Below, in pieces: positions 38,550-46,809 of a DNA stretch of 64,000 nt. This stretch comes from Streptomyces echinatus. GTDB lineage: Bacteria; Actinomycetota; Actinomycetes; Streptomycetales; Streptomycetaceae. The notes beneath the pieces were generated by a model. It did no database searches. It saw only the letters and a list, made by a program, of their open reading frames with translations, and was not told the DNA's origin. Made by a program: the position numbers and the translations under genes. The first letter of the stretch is position 1, and each line of letters starts with the position of its first letter. The stretch is from NCBI RefSeq assembly GCF_014203595.1, contig NZ_JACHJK010000003.1, positions 372,001-436,000 on the forward strand. Reading direction: 5' to 3'.

Positions 38550-39506
38550 TCAGGGGCTCCAGTAGTCGCGCTCCGGCAGCTGGACCCATGTATCGGGAGT
38601 GCCGACCACCGCGCGTGGGTCTGTCGGACGCAGGCCCACGAAGGCACAGCAGTACGCCACGGCGTTGTACTGGTAGAGGTAGGCGTTCAGCACTTCCTCG
38701 GGGGTGTCGTTCTCGTACGGTCCGCCACCCGGGTGCAGGTCCCAGCCCTCGACAGCTCCGTCACGGGCGATGCCGCCCTGGTTGCCACTCTTGGGGTTGG
38801 CGTACAGGCCGTAGCAGACGGTGCCGGCGGACAGCCGGGTCAGCACGCCCGGCATGTGCGGCGCGTATCCCCAGGGCTGGGTCACGACACAGCCGCCCGG
38901 CACGGACGTCACGCCGATGATCTGGGCGCTCTCGTCCATGTCGTACTCGTACGGATCTTCCAGCAGCTCACCGATGACCTCGTCCGCCACCGGCGCCGCC
39001 TCCAGGCGGCGCACCGCTTCGGCCGCGTCGATCCCTGCCACGCAGGCCAGACCGAAGCCGTCGTGGTCGAACTCGCCCAGCGCCGTGCTGAGCCGTACGG
39101 CCTCCTCCGCCGCCGCTCTCTCCGAGGTGGTCAGGCGTACCCCGGCCGGTGCCGGGAAGAGGTCCGGTGTCGGTCCCGCCAGGCTCAGCCGTCCCGGTGA
39201 CCAGCCGCCGAGAGACGGCCGCCAGGGATCGGCCCCGGCAGCGGCGAGGGCGCGCGCGTTCTCCGGCTTCCTGGACACGACGGCTTCCCACAGCGCCGTC
39301 ACCCCGTTCTCCAGCGCGTCCACGTCCGCGACCCGCCCTGCCAGCTCCGCAACGACCTCCGGGGAACCGAACGTCGCCGCACGATGCAACGGACGTCCCC
39401 CGCTCCACTTCTCCGGATCGGCGCCTTCGCCGAGACGCCGGCGGATGTCGCCGACATCCGTCCAGTCCCAGCCCGTCCCGGCCCAACCGTCACGCTCAGC
39501 TGTCAT
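38550..39506 (-). CDS. ankyrin-repeat protein
   Basis: A 318-aa protein. The N-terminal region (about 15-90) contains two to three ankyrin repeats: [55 protein letters not shown] and [14 protein letters not shown]. The C-terminal 200 residues form an unassigned domain with a Trp/Tyr-rich strand region ([30 protein letters not shown]). Such proteins are common near SUKH-type immunity genes and may be immunity or effector-binding proteins. GGAGGGGG precedes ATG 39506. Confidence 0.82.
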   Translation of the reverse strand: MTAERDGWAGTGWDWTDVGDIRRRLGEGADPEKWSGGRPLHRAATFGSPEVVAELAGRVADVDALENGVTALWEAVVSRKPENARALAAAGADPWRPSLGGWSPGRLSLAGPTPDLFPAPAGVRLTTSERAAAEEAVRLSTALGEFDHDGFGLACVAGIDAAEAVRRLEAAPVADEVIGELLEDPYEYDMDESAQIIGVTSVPGGCVVTQPWGYAPHMPGVLTRLSAGTVCYGLYANPKSGNQGGIARDGAVEGWDLHPGGGPYENDTPEEVLNAYLYQYNAVAYCCAFVGLRPTDPRAVVGTPDTWVQLPERDYWSP

Positions 39507-39587
39507 CGATCCCCCTCCAACGCAGTCCGCATGGCTGCCACGCACTCACACGTTCGCACAGAGGTCTGACATCACCTGCGGGGAGCG

Positions 39588-40041
39588 TCTGCGCATCCCC
39601 GGCGGACACGGGGCCGTGGTCGGCCTGCCGAGCAGTGATGCCGTGTCCGCGTCGCTCGACTGGGCGCTGTCGCACGACAGGTTCGTCATCACCTTGTGCC
39701 ACGGCCCGGCCGCGCTGCTCGCCGCCTCGCGGGGCAAGGACGAGTCGCCGTTCAAGGGTTACTCGGTCTGCGTCTTCCCCGACTCTCTCGACGAGGGGCC
39801 CAACCTTGAGATCGGCTATCTTCCGGGGCGCTTGCCGTGGCTGGTCGTCGGGCTGTTGAGCGAGCAAGGGCTGCACGTCATCAACGACGACATGACCGGC
39901 AGAACACACCGGGACCGAAAGCTCCTCACAGGTGACAGCCCCCTCGCCTCCCACAAGCTCGGCCTGCTCGCGGCTGACGCCCTGATCGAGGCGGTCCGGG
40001 CCGAGGCCTGGTTGTTGCGGGTCAGGACGTTGGTGACGTGA
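39588..40041 (+). pseudogene. N-terminally truncated HchA/Hsp31 (DJ-1 family)
   Basis: From [16 protein letters not shown] onward the sequence is an excellent match to the C-terminal half of HchA glyoxalase III/deglycase, including the nucleophile Cys in [27 protein letters not shown] and [12 protein letters not shown]. The first 130-150 residues are missing; what lies upstream is the ankyrin gene's promoter region. The frame runs 20 bases into the TetR gene's end. The N-terminal lobe carrying the catalytic Glu is lost. Confidence 0.82.
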
Positions 40042-40669
40042 GTTGTTGGCAGATCAGCTGGTGAGCAAGTTGCGCCGTCGCGAGCAGGTCCTCGCGTGCC
40101 GTGTCGACGTTGGATCGCACCGACAATCCGTGCCAGATGGATTGGATGAGCCCGGTCAGGACTGCTGCGTTGGTGCCCGCGGCTAGTTCCCCGTCCTGGA
40201 TCGCTCGTTCGATGCGCACGAGGAGGGCCTGCTCGTTCGAGCTGTGCAGTTCGGCGATGTAGGCGCTGGTATCGAGCGTGCTCGTGCTGTCGGTCATCAC
40301 GGCGCTGCTGATGAGACATCCGGGGTGCGTGTCGCTTGGCTGGGTGAACTCGTGGACCGAGTCGGTGAGGATGCGTTCGATGACCGTCTGGATGTCGTTC
40401 TCGGCGACAGCCTGCTGGTAGATCTCGCGGTAACGCTCGGCGTAGGTCCGCACCGCTTCCTCGAACACTCCGGCCTTGCTGCCGAAGGCGGCGTAAAGGC
40501 TGGAGGTGGAAAGCCCGAGGGTCGCGGTCAAGGTGCGGGTCGAGGTGCCGGAGTAGCCGCGTCGCCAGAAGAGGCGAGCGGCGTCAAGGACCGCACGGTC
40601 GCGGTCGAAGGCTCGGGGGCGTCCACGGTTGCGTTCGGTCACGCTTGCATTGTAGATCGTTCGCTCCAT
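40022..40669 (-). CDS. TetR/AcrR family regulator
   Basis: A 215-aa repressor. The HTH (about 25-65) reads [36 protein letters not shown]. The C-terminal TetR domain (about 85-200) ends [12 protein letters not shown] and contains a CLISSAV strand typical of YcdC/AcrR-type members. ATG 40669 lies inside a perfect palindrome shared with the divergent hydrolase, with no ribosome-binding site upstream; an in-frame GTG at 40642 is an alternative. It probably represses the hydrolase and itself. Confidence 0.9.
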   Translation of the reverse strand: MERTIYNASVTERNRGRPRAFDRDRAVLDAARLFWRRGYSGTSTRTLTATLGLSTSSLYAAFGSKAGVFEEAVRTYAERYREIYQQAVAENDIQTVIERILTDSVHEFTQPSDTHPGCLISSAVMTDSTSTLDTSAYIAELHSSNEQALLVRIERAIQDGELAAGTNAAVLTGLIQSIWHGLSVRSNVDTAREDLLATAQLAHQLICQQLTSPTS

Positions 40670-40692
40670 AATAGATTTATGGAGCGAACGAT
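40656..40692. promoter_or_regulatory. palindromic operator containing both divergent start codons
   Basis: ATCGTTCGCTCCATAA (40656-40671), TAGAT, TTATGGAGCGAACGAT (40677-40692): a perfect 16-bp inverted repeat. The ATG codons of the TetR gene (40669, minus) and the hydrolase (40679, plus) are mirror images within the arms, so both proteins begin MERTI. CATAAT (40668-40673) and, on the other strand, CATAAA sit 5-6 bases before the ATGs, with TTGCAT (40645-40650) 17 bp before the first. This fits leaderless divergent transcription shut by one TetR site. Confidence 0.85.
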
Positions 40693-41476
40693 TCAGAAGA
40701 AGCTGTCGGTCGGCGGGGACAGCTGGGTCACGGTCGATGTGTACGGCGAGCCGGACACTCCGGGCCTCGTCGTCGTCCCGGGCGTGATGAGCGATGCGCA
40801 TGCGTGGCGTGATGTGGCGGGCGCCATCGATGCTTGGCCCTCCGTGGTAGTTGTGAACCGTCGTGGCCGTGCCCCCTCGGGGCCGTTGACCAACTCGTAC
40901 TCGCTGCGGACAGAGGTTGAGGACCTCGGCGTGGTCCTTGACGAGTTCGACAGCGCGAGGGCTCTCTTCGGTTGGAGCTACGGCGGCATGATCGCCTTGC
41001 TGGCCGCCAACGAGCGCCTGATTCACCAGATGATCGCCTACGAGCCGGTGATGCAGCCGTTCGGACGCCATGCGCTGCCGGACCTGAAGGTGGCAGCGGA
41101 GACGGCGGACTGGGATCGCTGCGTCGAGATCGTCAATCGGCAGATCTCCGGCTTCTCCGCAGCGTATGTCGATGACCTTCGGGCCGATCCTCACAGTTGG
41201 GCGATACTGCGTCGCTTGAGCGGACCGCTGTACGCCGAACTCGGCGCGCTCAATGCGACACCGCCTCCGGATGTGATGGCACAGCAGGCGAAGCAAGTCG
41301 ACTTGATCATCGGCCAGCCTAATCGCGGAACGGCTCCCTACGGAACGTCGTTCGACCTCGTGCGGCAGCACGTCACGCATGCCGGAGTCCACGAACTTCC
41401 TGGCCAGGGTCACCTGGTCCACATTCAGGCGCCGGCAGAGCTGGGGCGCCTGCTCAACAACCTCGCCGCGATCTGA
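40679..41476 (+). CDS. alpha/beta hydrolase
   Basis: A 265-aa hydrolase. The nucleophile elbow is FGWSYGGM (Ser about 100). The strand VDVYGEPDTPGLVVVPGVM with the oxyanion region, RRGRAPSG, and a catalytic His in GQGHLVHIQAP complete the fold. No ribosome-binding site precedes ATG 40679, which lies in the TetR operator palindrome, suggesting a leaderless mRNA. Its TGA overlaps the first codon of the IS481-type transposase, so the element may have inserted at its end; the C-terminus still looks complete. Confidence 0.88.
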   Translation: MERTIQKKLSVGGDSWVTVDVYGEPDTPGLVVVPGVMSDAHAWRDVAGAIDAWPSVVVVNRRGRAPSGPLTNSYSLRTEVEDLGVVLDEFDSARALFGWSYGGMIALLAANERLIHQMIAYEPVMQPFGRHALPDLKVAAETADWDRCVEIVNRQISGFSAAYVDDLRADPHSWAILRRLSGPLYAELGALNATPPPDVMAQQAKQVDLIIGQPNRGTAPYGTSFDLVRQHVTHAGVHELPGQGHLVHIQAPAELGRLLNNLAAI

Positions 41477-42480
41477 TGGGTACCCATGCCAATGCGCCGC
41501 TCTCCATTGAGGGCCGCAGGCGACTGGTTGAGCGATGCATGTCACGTCCGATCGCCCACGTTGCTGCGGAGATGGGCATCTCCAGGGCATGCGCGTCCAA
41601 GTGGGTCAACCGGTACCGTCGTCATGGTGAGCTCGGCCTGCACGACCGGTCCTCCGCACCCCACCGTCAACCCACAGCCACACCGGGCGAGGTAGTGGAG
41701 CGGATCGAGCAGATGCGCCGAAACCACAAGTGATCCGCAGGACGGATCGCCTTCGAACTCAGCCAAACCGGGCTCACTGCGAGCCGACGCACCGTCACCC
41801 GGCACCTCGCCCATCTCGGTCTGAGTAGACGACGATTCATCGACCCCGACGGCCACACCACTCGGAAACCACGCACAATCACCGCTCGTCGGCCGGGACA
41901 CATGGTGCACATCGACGTGAAGAAGGTCGGACGGATACCTGACGGCGGTGGATGGCGAGCCCACGGCCGAGACAGCGACCACTCCCGGGAAGTCAGCCGG
42001 AACAAGAAGAAGACCGGCCGTGCAGGGTAGGTGTACCTGCACTCCGCGATCGACGGGCACACCCGCCTCGCCTACACCGAGCCCTTGCCGGATGAGAAAG
42101 CCTCGACGGCGATCGCGTTCCTGCACCGAGCCAGGGCGTGGTTTGCCATACACGGCATCACCCGCGTCGAACGGCTCGTCACCGACAATGGTGCCTGCTA
42201 CCGGGCCGACGCGTTCACCCGTGCTCTACTCGGCTCACGGCACCAACGGATCCGACCGTACACGCCCCGGCACAACGGGAAAGTGGAACGGTACAGCCGG
42301 ATCCTGTCAGAAGAGTTCCTGTACGCGCGCACCTGGACCTCCGAAACACAGCGAGCCCAGGCGCTGGTGGTTTGGAACATCCACTACAACTACCACCGAC
42401 CCCACACCGCCCTCGGCGGACAACCACCCGCAGCGACACTCGGCCAGACCGTCACCAACGTCCTGGCCTCATACACCTAG
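41476..42480 (+). mobile_element. IS481-family insertion sequence, transposase with two nonsense codons
   Basis: The transposase is readable from ATG 41476 to TAG 42480 in one frame of about 334 codons. An N-terminal HTH (IAHVAAEMGISRACASKWVNRY) is followed by the DDE catalytic core with D in MVHIDVKK, D in LVTDNGACYRA and E in VERYSRILSEE. The frame is interrupted by TGA at 41731-41733 (usually a Trp after NHK) and TAG at 42028-42030 (usually a Tyr after GRAG). The element is therefore dead. Terminal inverted repeats could not be fixed by eye. Confidence 0.85.
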
Positions 42481-42498
42481 TACCGAGCGTGGCCGCCA

Positions 42499-43059
42499 TC
42501 AACGAGTGGTGGTGGCGTACTGGTCCGACGACAACTCGAACACCTTCACTCGCCGACCGCTGGTGGGATTGACGGTCTCACGGGCCGGATGCATCCCCAG
42601 TTTCCTCATGATGCGTTCGGAGGCGTCGTTGCCCACTTGAGCGATGCTGACGATCCGCTCCAGCCCCCGCTCTTCGAATGCGAACCGTACAGCGGCCGCA
42701 GCGGCCTCGGTGGCCAGGCCCTTCCCCCAGTGGGAACGTCCCAGCCGCCAGCCGGCCTCAACCGCCGGCAGTACCTCCGGCAGGAACGCGGGCACCGAAA
42801 GGCCGGTGAACCCGGCCAGTTCGCCGGTGGACCTGAGCTCCACGGCGAACAGGCCGAAGCCCTGGGACTCCCACTCGCTCTCCCATGCCTGGATCCCGTG
42901 GCGAGTCTGCTGTTCGTCACGGACGCTGCCGTCACGGATCCACCGCATGACCTCGGGGTCGGCATTGATGGCGGCCATGGGCGCAACGTCTTCCTCGCGC
43001 CAGCGACGCAGGATCAAACGGGGAGTCTCAAGAGTGACCATCCAGTCATTCTGGATCAC
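42499..43059 (-). CDS. GNAT acetyltransferase, RimJ/RimL-like
   Basis: A 186-aa N-acetyltransferase. It opens LETPRLILRRWREEDVAPMAAINADPEV, has AGWRLGRSHWGKGLATEAAAAAVRFAFE as the acetyl-CoA loop region and ASERIMRKLGMHP before the final strand. It is close in plan to the protein at 35233. GTG 43059 is chosen for AGAGGA six bases upstream. The stop lies 19 bases from the IS481-type element, so the insertion may have landed at this gene's 3' end. Confidence 0.87.
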   Translation of the reverse strand: MIQNDWMVTLETPRLILRRWREEDVAPMAAINADPEVMRWIRDGSVRDEQQTRHGIQAWESEWESQGFGLFAVELRSTGELAGFTGLSVPAFLPEVLPAVEAGWRLGRSHWGKGLATEAAAAAVRFAFEERGLERIVSIAQVGNDASERIMRKLGMHPARETVNPTSGRRVKVFELSSDQYATTTR

Positions 43060-43072
43060 CAATTTCCTCTGT

Positions 43073-43975
43073 TCAAGGGCCTGCCCAGGGCAGCTGTGAC
43101 AAGGCAGGGGGGATCAGCATGGGGTTCGCGCCGATCTGGTCGGGGTAGACGTCGAAATCGACACTGGGAGCTGTTTCCGCATAGGTGTTGACGGCATAGT
43201 CGGACATGAGGTCCCGACCCAATTTGTCGACCTCTTTGGCAGGCACCGAAAGGATGTAGCCCTTCGGATTGAAACGCCTCACCTGGCGAATGAACCAATC
43301 ATCCCAGACGGCAGAGGAGTGAGTCGACTCAATGGCCTTCCATTGGCATAGGTTCGTAAGCCCCCAGGCGTAGGACCTGTTGACGGAAATTGAATTCCCG
43401 GGTTTGATCGCGAAGTAGTAGTGCGGGGCGAAGGTCCCGCTGTAGAAGGCCTTGACGTTACCCGCGTCGTGGACCGCTGAAAACACTGACGAGAATGCCG
43501 TCTTATTCAATGACACAGCCCTTGTCCGCTCCCCGTCCCAGTATGTGAAGGAGGGGTTGAAGTCAGGGCTGCAGGATGTGACAGCGTATGCCACCACACG
43601 GTTGCGTGGATCCGTCACGGCATCGACCCAGTATTCGTCGCGGGGCTGAAAAGTGTTTTGAGTGAGGTTCCCCAGGCTCGTCTTGCTGATCGCAACCTGG
43701 ATGGAGGGCCGCCCCAGCTGCTCTTCAAATTTCGCAAGGGTGTAGCCGGCCTGAAGCTTGGCCAGCTTCGTGTACTCGCCGGCTTGCCAATTGAAGTGCT
43801 GCTGATACCAGTGCCCACCGGTGACGTATGCGGTGATAAAAGTGCTCACTGCCGTGACGGCACTACTGACATAGAGGAGGACGACCAAAGGCAGACTGCG
43901 TTCGGTCAGTTTCTTGAAGCGCTCGCCAAGTGTAAGTCTCCGCTCCTCCGGGTGCTCTCCCTCGGTCTCGGCCAT
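43073..43975 (-). CDS. membrane-anchored protein, ETEC_3214-like
   Basis: A 300-aa protein with one N-terminal transmembrane segment (about 28-50, SLPLVVLLYVSSAVTAVSTF) after a charged start, then a large domain with many aromatics (TGGHWYQQHFNWQAGEYTKL, KLQAGYTLAKFEEQLGRPS). This resembles the ETEC_3214 domain family, of unknown function, with moderate confidence. The DNA is clearly less GC-rich than its neighbours, suggesting recent transfer. ATG 43975 begins just before the charged N-terminus; no strong ribosome-binding site is seen. Confidence 0.65.
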   Translation of the reverse strand: MAETEGEHPEERRLTLGERFKKLTERSLPLVVLLYVSSAVTAVSTFITAYVTGGHWYQQHFNWQAGEYTKLAKLQAGYTLAKFEEQLGRPSIQVAISKTSLGNLTQNTFQPRDEYWVDAVTDPRNRVVAYAVTSCSPDFNPSFTYWDGERTRAVSLNKTAFSSVFSAVHDAGNVKAFYSGTFAPHYYFAIKPGNSISVNRSYAWGLTNLCQWKAIESTHSSAVWDDWFIRQVRRFNPKGYILSVPAKEVDKLGRDLMSDYAVNTYAETAPSVDFDVYPDQIGANPMLIPPALSQLPWAGP

Positions 43976-44108
43976 AGGGCATGAGTAACTCACTGCACTG
44001 CCCCATGCCACCGGAAGTAGGCCGAACGCGGGAGCGCGGATGAGTGGAGCTGTCTCAGAGGTTCGCGCGCGTACGTGTACGACGCCCGGCCAGGGCGACA
44101 GTCCCGGA

Positions 44109-44128
44109 GCAGGGGGATATCCCCCTGC
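44109..44128. promoter_or_regulatory. perfect 20-bp palindrome
   Basis: GCAGGGGGATATCCCCCTGC is self-complementary with no spacer. It lies in the divergent intergenic region between the ETEC_3214-like membrane gene and the serine hydrolase gene, 57 bp upstream of the latter's start. It could be an operator for a dimeric regulator; the lack of a loop argues against a terminator. Confidence 0.7.
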
Positions 44129-44184
44129 CGATCCTGGGGTGTGCCGGATCGCACCCCCCGAGGCGCAAAATCTAGCGTTCGGGC

Positions 44185-45366
44185 ATGACTTCGGCCCCAC
44201 GAAAGCACCTCGCCCTGGCCCTCGGTGTCGCTGCGCTCCTCACCGCCGACGTGGCCACCGCCGTCGCCCAGCCCTCAGGTCACTCCACGGTGGAGCGGTT
44301 GCGGCGGGACACCGCTGCGATCCACGCCCTCGGTGTCAGCGGTGTGCAGGCTCGCGCCGTCGCGCCGGACGGGCGGCAGTCGGTCGCCACCAGCGGCACC
44401 GCCGACCTGAAGACCGGCCGCCCGGTCGCGCCCGACGGCTACTTCCGCATGGCCAGCACGTCCAAGACGCTGGTCGCCACCGTGGTCCTCCAACTGGAGG
44501 CCGAGGGCGGGCTGTCCCTGGACGACACCGTCGACCACTGGCTGCCGGGGGTGGTACGCGACAACGGCAACGACGGCCGGCTCATCACCGTGCGCCAACT
44601 GCTGCAGCACACCAGCGGCATCCACGACGACCTGCCCGGATACACCACGCCGGCGGAGTACTACCGACAGCGCCACGACGTCTACACCAGCGAGCAGTTG
44701 GTCGCGCGCGCCATGGCGCACGTGCCGGACTTCCCGCCCGGCGAGGGCTGGGCGTACTCCAACACCGGCTACGTCCTGCTCGACATGATCATCCAAAAGG
44801 TCACCGGTCGACCCGTGCACGAGGAGATCGAAGAACGCGTCCTGCGCCCGCTCGGCCTCGACCAGACCCGGTGGATGGGCACCTCCCCCGGCCTGCCCCG
44901 GCCGCACGCGAAGGGCTATCAACTCTTCGGTCCCGGTGCCGTCGTGGACGTCACCGACCAGATACCGGTCGATTCCGAGAACCTGTCGTGGGTCACGACC
45001 ACGAGGGACGAGAACCGCTTGCTGCGCGCGCTGCTGGCGGGCCGGCTGCTCCCGGCGCGGCAACTGGCCGAGATGAAGCGGACCGTACCCGTGAGCGCGG
45101 AGGTCCAACAGCTGTGGCCCGGGGGACGATACGGGCTCGGCCTGGTCGAACGTCCTCTGACCTGTGGGGGAACCTACTGGAGCCACGAGGGCGGGGACGG
45201 CGGCTACATCACCCTCAACGGCGTCACCGACGATGGCCGGCGAAGCGTCGCGGTCTCCATGTCCGAGGCACGCGGCGACACTCCGGAGCACATACTGGGC
45301 CAGGAGAACGCGGCCGGCGCCCTGATCGACCACGCACTGTGCGCCGGGGATTCAGGCACCCCGTGA
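44185..45366 (+). CDS. secreted serine hydrolase (beta-lactamase/D-Ala-D-Ala carboxypeptidase family)
   Basis: A 393-aa exported protein of the class C beta-lactamase-like (Pfam Beta-lactamase) group. The signal peptide is HLALALGVAALLTADVATAVA. The SxxK motif is S91-T-S-K94 in RMASTSKTL, the YxN motif is YSNTGY (about 191), and the C-terminal HxG box is WSHEGGDGGY. Most such streptomycete proteins are D-alanyl-D-alanine peptidases or esterases rather than true beta-lactamases. A strong hairpin follows at 45415. Confidence 0.92.
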   Translation: MTSAPRKHLALALGVAALLTADVATAVAQPSGHSTVERLRRDTAAIHALGVSGVQARAVAPDGRQSVATSGTADLKTGRPVAPDGYFRMASTSKTLVATVVLQLEAEGGLSLDDTVDHWLPGVVRDNGNDGRLITVRQLLQHTSGIHDDLPGYTTPAEYYRQRHDVYTSEQLVARAMAHVPDFPPGEGWAYSNTGYVLLDMIIQKVTGRPVHEEIEERVLRPLGLDQTRWMGTSPGLPRPHAKGYQLFGPGAVVDVTDQIPVDSENLSWVTTTRDENRLLRALLAGRLLPARQLAEMKRTVPVSAEVQQLWPGGRYGLGLVERPLTCGGTYWSHEGGDGGYITLNGVTDDGRRSVAVSMSEARGDTPEHILGQENAAGALIDHALCAGDSGTP

Positions 45367-45414
45367 GCGGAGGCGGTCACTGACCGCCCGGTGGCCGTCT
45401 GAGTCCATTAACGA

Positions 45415-45472
45415 GCCTCCCGTGCCGCTGGGTTGAGACTTCAATCTCGTCACCCGACGGCACGGGGGCTTT
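45415..45472 (+). terminator. intrinsic-type hairpin after the serine hydrolase
   Basis: GCCTCCCGTGCCG (45415-45427) pairs with CGGCACGGGGGC (45458-45469), leaving a 30-base loop that can fold further, and is followed by a short T run (TTTG). It lies between the serine hydrolase stop (45366) and the convergent CAP gene end (45539), so it may serve both directions. Confidence 0.7.
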
Positions 45473-45538
45473 GTGCGTTGCGGCCCTCATCTCGACCGCA
45501 CCGACGCTCAGAGCTTCTGAGTGTCGTTCCGGAACCGG

Positions 45539-46039
45539 TCAGGTACCGAAGAGCTGGGTCCAGAGGTTGCCGGAGGCGCCGGCGAGTCCGGTCTGCTTCC
45601 ACTTGCAGTTCAGGATGGCTGCCTTGTGAGGTCCGCTGCTCATCCAGCTGTCGAAGACCTCCTGCGCGGTGGCGCCACCCTGGTGGATGTTCTCCTCGGT
45701 CGGACTGGACGGGCTGAAGCCGGCCTTCTCGACCCGCTGCTGGATACTCGACCCGTCGGAGCCGGTGTGCGAGAAGAAGTTGTTCTTGGCCATGTCGTCG
45801 CTGTGAGCCTGCGCGGCCGCGGTGAGCTGGCCGTTCATGCTCAGCGCCGGGCAATTGGCCTTCTCCCGTGCGGCGTTCTCCAGAGCCAGGATCTCGTTGG
45901 CGTTGGCCTGCTGCACGACGTTGGGCCCGGCGGGGGCGGCGGGAGCGGCGCTCGCGCCGGCTGCGGCGGGCAGCACGAGCAGGGGGATTGCGCACGCGGC
46001 AGCGCATGCACCGTGCAGTCGGTGAGTGAGGGCGCGCAT
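45539..46039 (-). CDS. secreted CAP (SCP/PR-1) domain protein
   Basis: A 166-aa exported protein. The signal peptide is LHGACAAACAIPLLVLPAAAGASA. The CAP domain (about 45-166) contains EILALENAAREKANCPALSMNG, AAQAHSDDMAKNNFFSHTGSDGSSI with the cavity His, TEENIHQGGATAQEVFDSWMSS and the final NLWTQLFGT. It is a divergent relative of the CAP protein at 30158. AAAGGAA precedes ATG 46039. Function is unknown. Confidence 0.92.
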   Translation of the reverse strand: MRALTHRLHGACAAACAIPLLVLPAAAGASAAPAAPAGPNVVQQANANEILALENAAREKANCPALSMNGQLTAAAQAHSDDMAKNNFFSHTGSDGSSIQQRVEKAGFSPSSPTEENIHQGGATAQEVFDSWMSSGPHKAAILNCKWKQTGLAGASGNLWTQLFGT

Positions 46040-46596
46040 AGCATTCCTTTCGTTCGTTCAACGTGTGCACCGGGAAACGCGGTTCGCGGTTGTCCGGCGC
46101 ATGACTCGCGAAGGGCCGGCTCCATCAGCGTCTCGGCTTCGGACAGCGAGCCGCGAGGTACGGAGCACCGCTGTTCTGGCAGTGGTGACGTTCGGCCCAG
46201 GGGGCACCGCTGCCGTCACCGTCGGTGGCTGGGACGCCGACGTGCCCGTTGAGGCACGCCCTCAGGCCCCTTCGGCCGCCCCGTTCGGCGGCCCGGCGAG
46301 GAGGTGATGGCTCCAGGCCGGTCACGGGGGCCTTCAGTGTCCGGCCCGTCGTTCTTGAGTCTGCCTGCCAGCCCATTTTAGCGCCGCGGGTATCGGATCT
46401 CCTGTCCAGGCCACCCACGGCAGGCGCCACCCGGACGTTCGCGCAACGTCTTGAGCAGGCCAGAATCCCGTTCGGCGCCGCAGGAGAACCGGACGGTGGT
46501 GCCGGGACCTACGGCGAAGAGCCGCGTGGCCATGCCCTCGTACGGCAACGGGTATCGGTCGCCGTCATCACCGGTACGCGCCGTCAGGCAGCCCGG
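46040..46596. other. gene-free stretch upstream of the lasso-peptide cluster
   Basis: About 560 bases with no convincing gene. A minus-strand frame around 46390-46560 reads PYEGMATRLFAVGPGTTVRF and then RDSGLLKTLRERP, protein-like but unassigned; it could be a remnant. The promoters of the CAP gene (minus) and the lasso cluster (plus) should lie here or just to the right. Confidence 0.35.
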
Positions 46597-46654
46597 TTGC
46601 GGGGCATGCGTGGCGGCGTAGCCTGGATGAGCGGCCCTGCCTGGATCTGGAGGT
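46597..46654 (+). promoter_or_regulatory. candidate promoter and ribosome-binding site of the lasso precursor
   Basis: TTGCGG (46597-46602) and TAGCCT (46619-46624), 16 bp apart, are a plausible housekeeping promoter about 35 bases before the precursor start. GGAGGT (46649-46654) is a near-perfect Shine-Dalgarno five bases before ATG 46660. The promoter is a weak inference; the ribosome-binding site is strong and decides the start of the precursor. Confidence 0.5.
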
Positions 46655-46659
46655 GGGCG

Positions 46660-46776
46660 ATGTTTCTCCGATTCCTGCGGCGACGTCAGCCGCGACGGCT
46701 GGTCCTTCTCGGCAAGAGCCGTCTGATTCGGGGCTTCAGCGGCGGATTCTATGACGGTCACGGATACCAGTCCTGA
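46660..46776 (+). CDS. lasso peptide precursor (A), 38 aa
   Basis: A small gene for a 38-aa peptide. The leader (1-24) is basic and contains QPRRLVLLGKSRLIR, which aligns with the usual lasso leader pattern P-x-L-V-x-LG ending before the core. The core is residues 25-38, GFSGGFYDGHGYQS. Gly at position 1 and the only acidic residue, Asp8, allow an 8-residue macrolactam ring G1-D8 with tail GHGYQS. The residue two before the cleavage site is Ile, where Thr is normal. GGAGGT precedes the start. It is followed after 33 bases by the RRE-protease gene, which supports the assignment. Confidence 0.8.
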   Translation: MFLRFLRRRQPRRLVLLGKSRLIRGFSGGFYDGHGYQS

Positions 46777-46809
46777 CGCCGTCCCCGGCGAAACCCTGGA
46801 GGATGTGCG

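Noticed and set aside
44185-45366. Antibiotic-resistance beta-lactamase
   Set aside because: Although it has SxxK, YxN and HxG motifs, this broad family in streptomycetes is mostly D-Ala-D-Ala peptidases and esterases, and nothing specific to a resistance enzyme is visible.
46378-46761. Minus-strand ORF of 127 codons opposite the lasso precursor
   Set aside because: It overlaps the precursor with its strong ribosome-binding site, and most of it is Pro/Arg/Ala-rich. Part of it (46390-46560) looks protein-like, but no family is recognisable.
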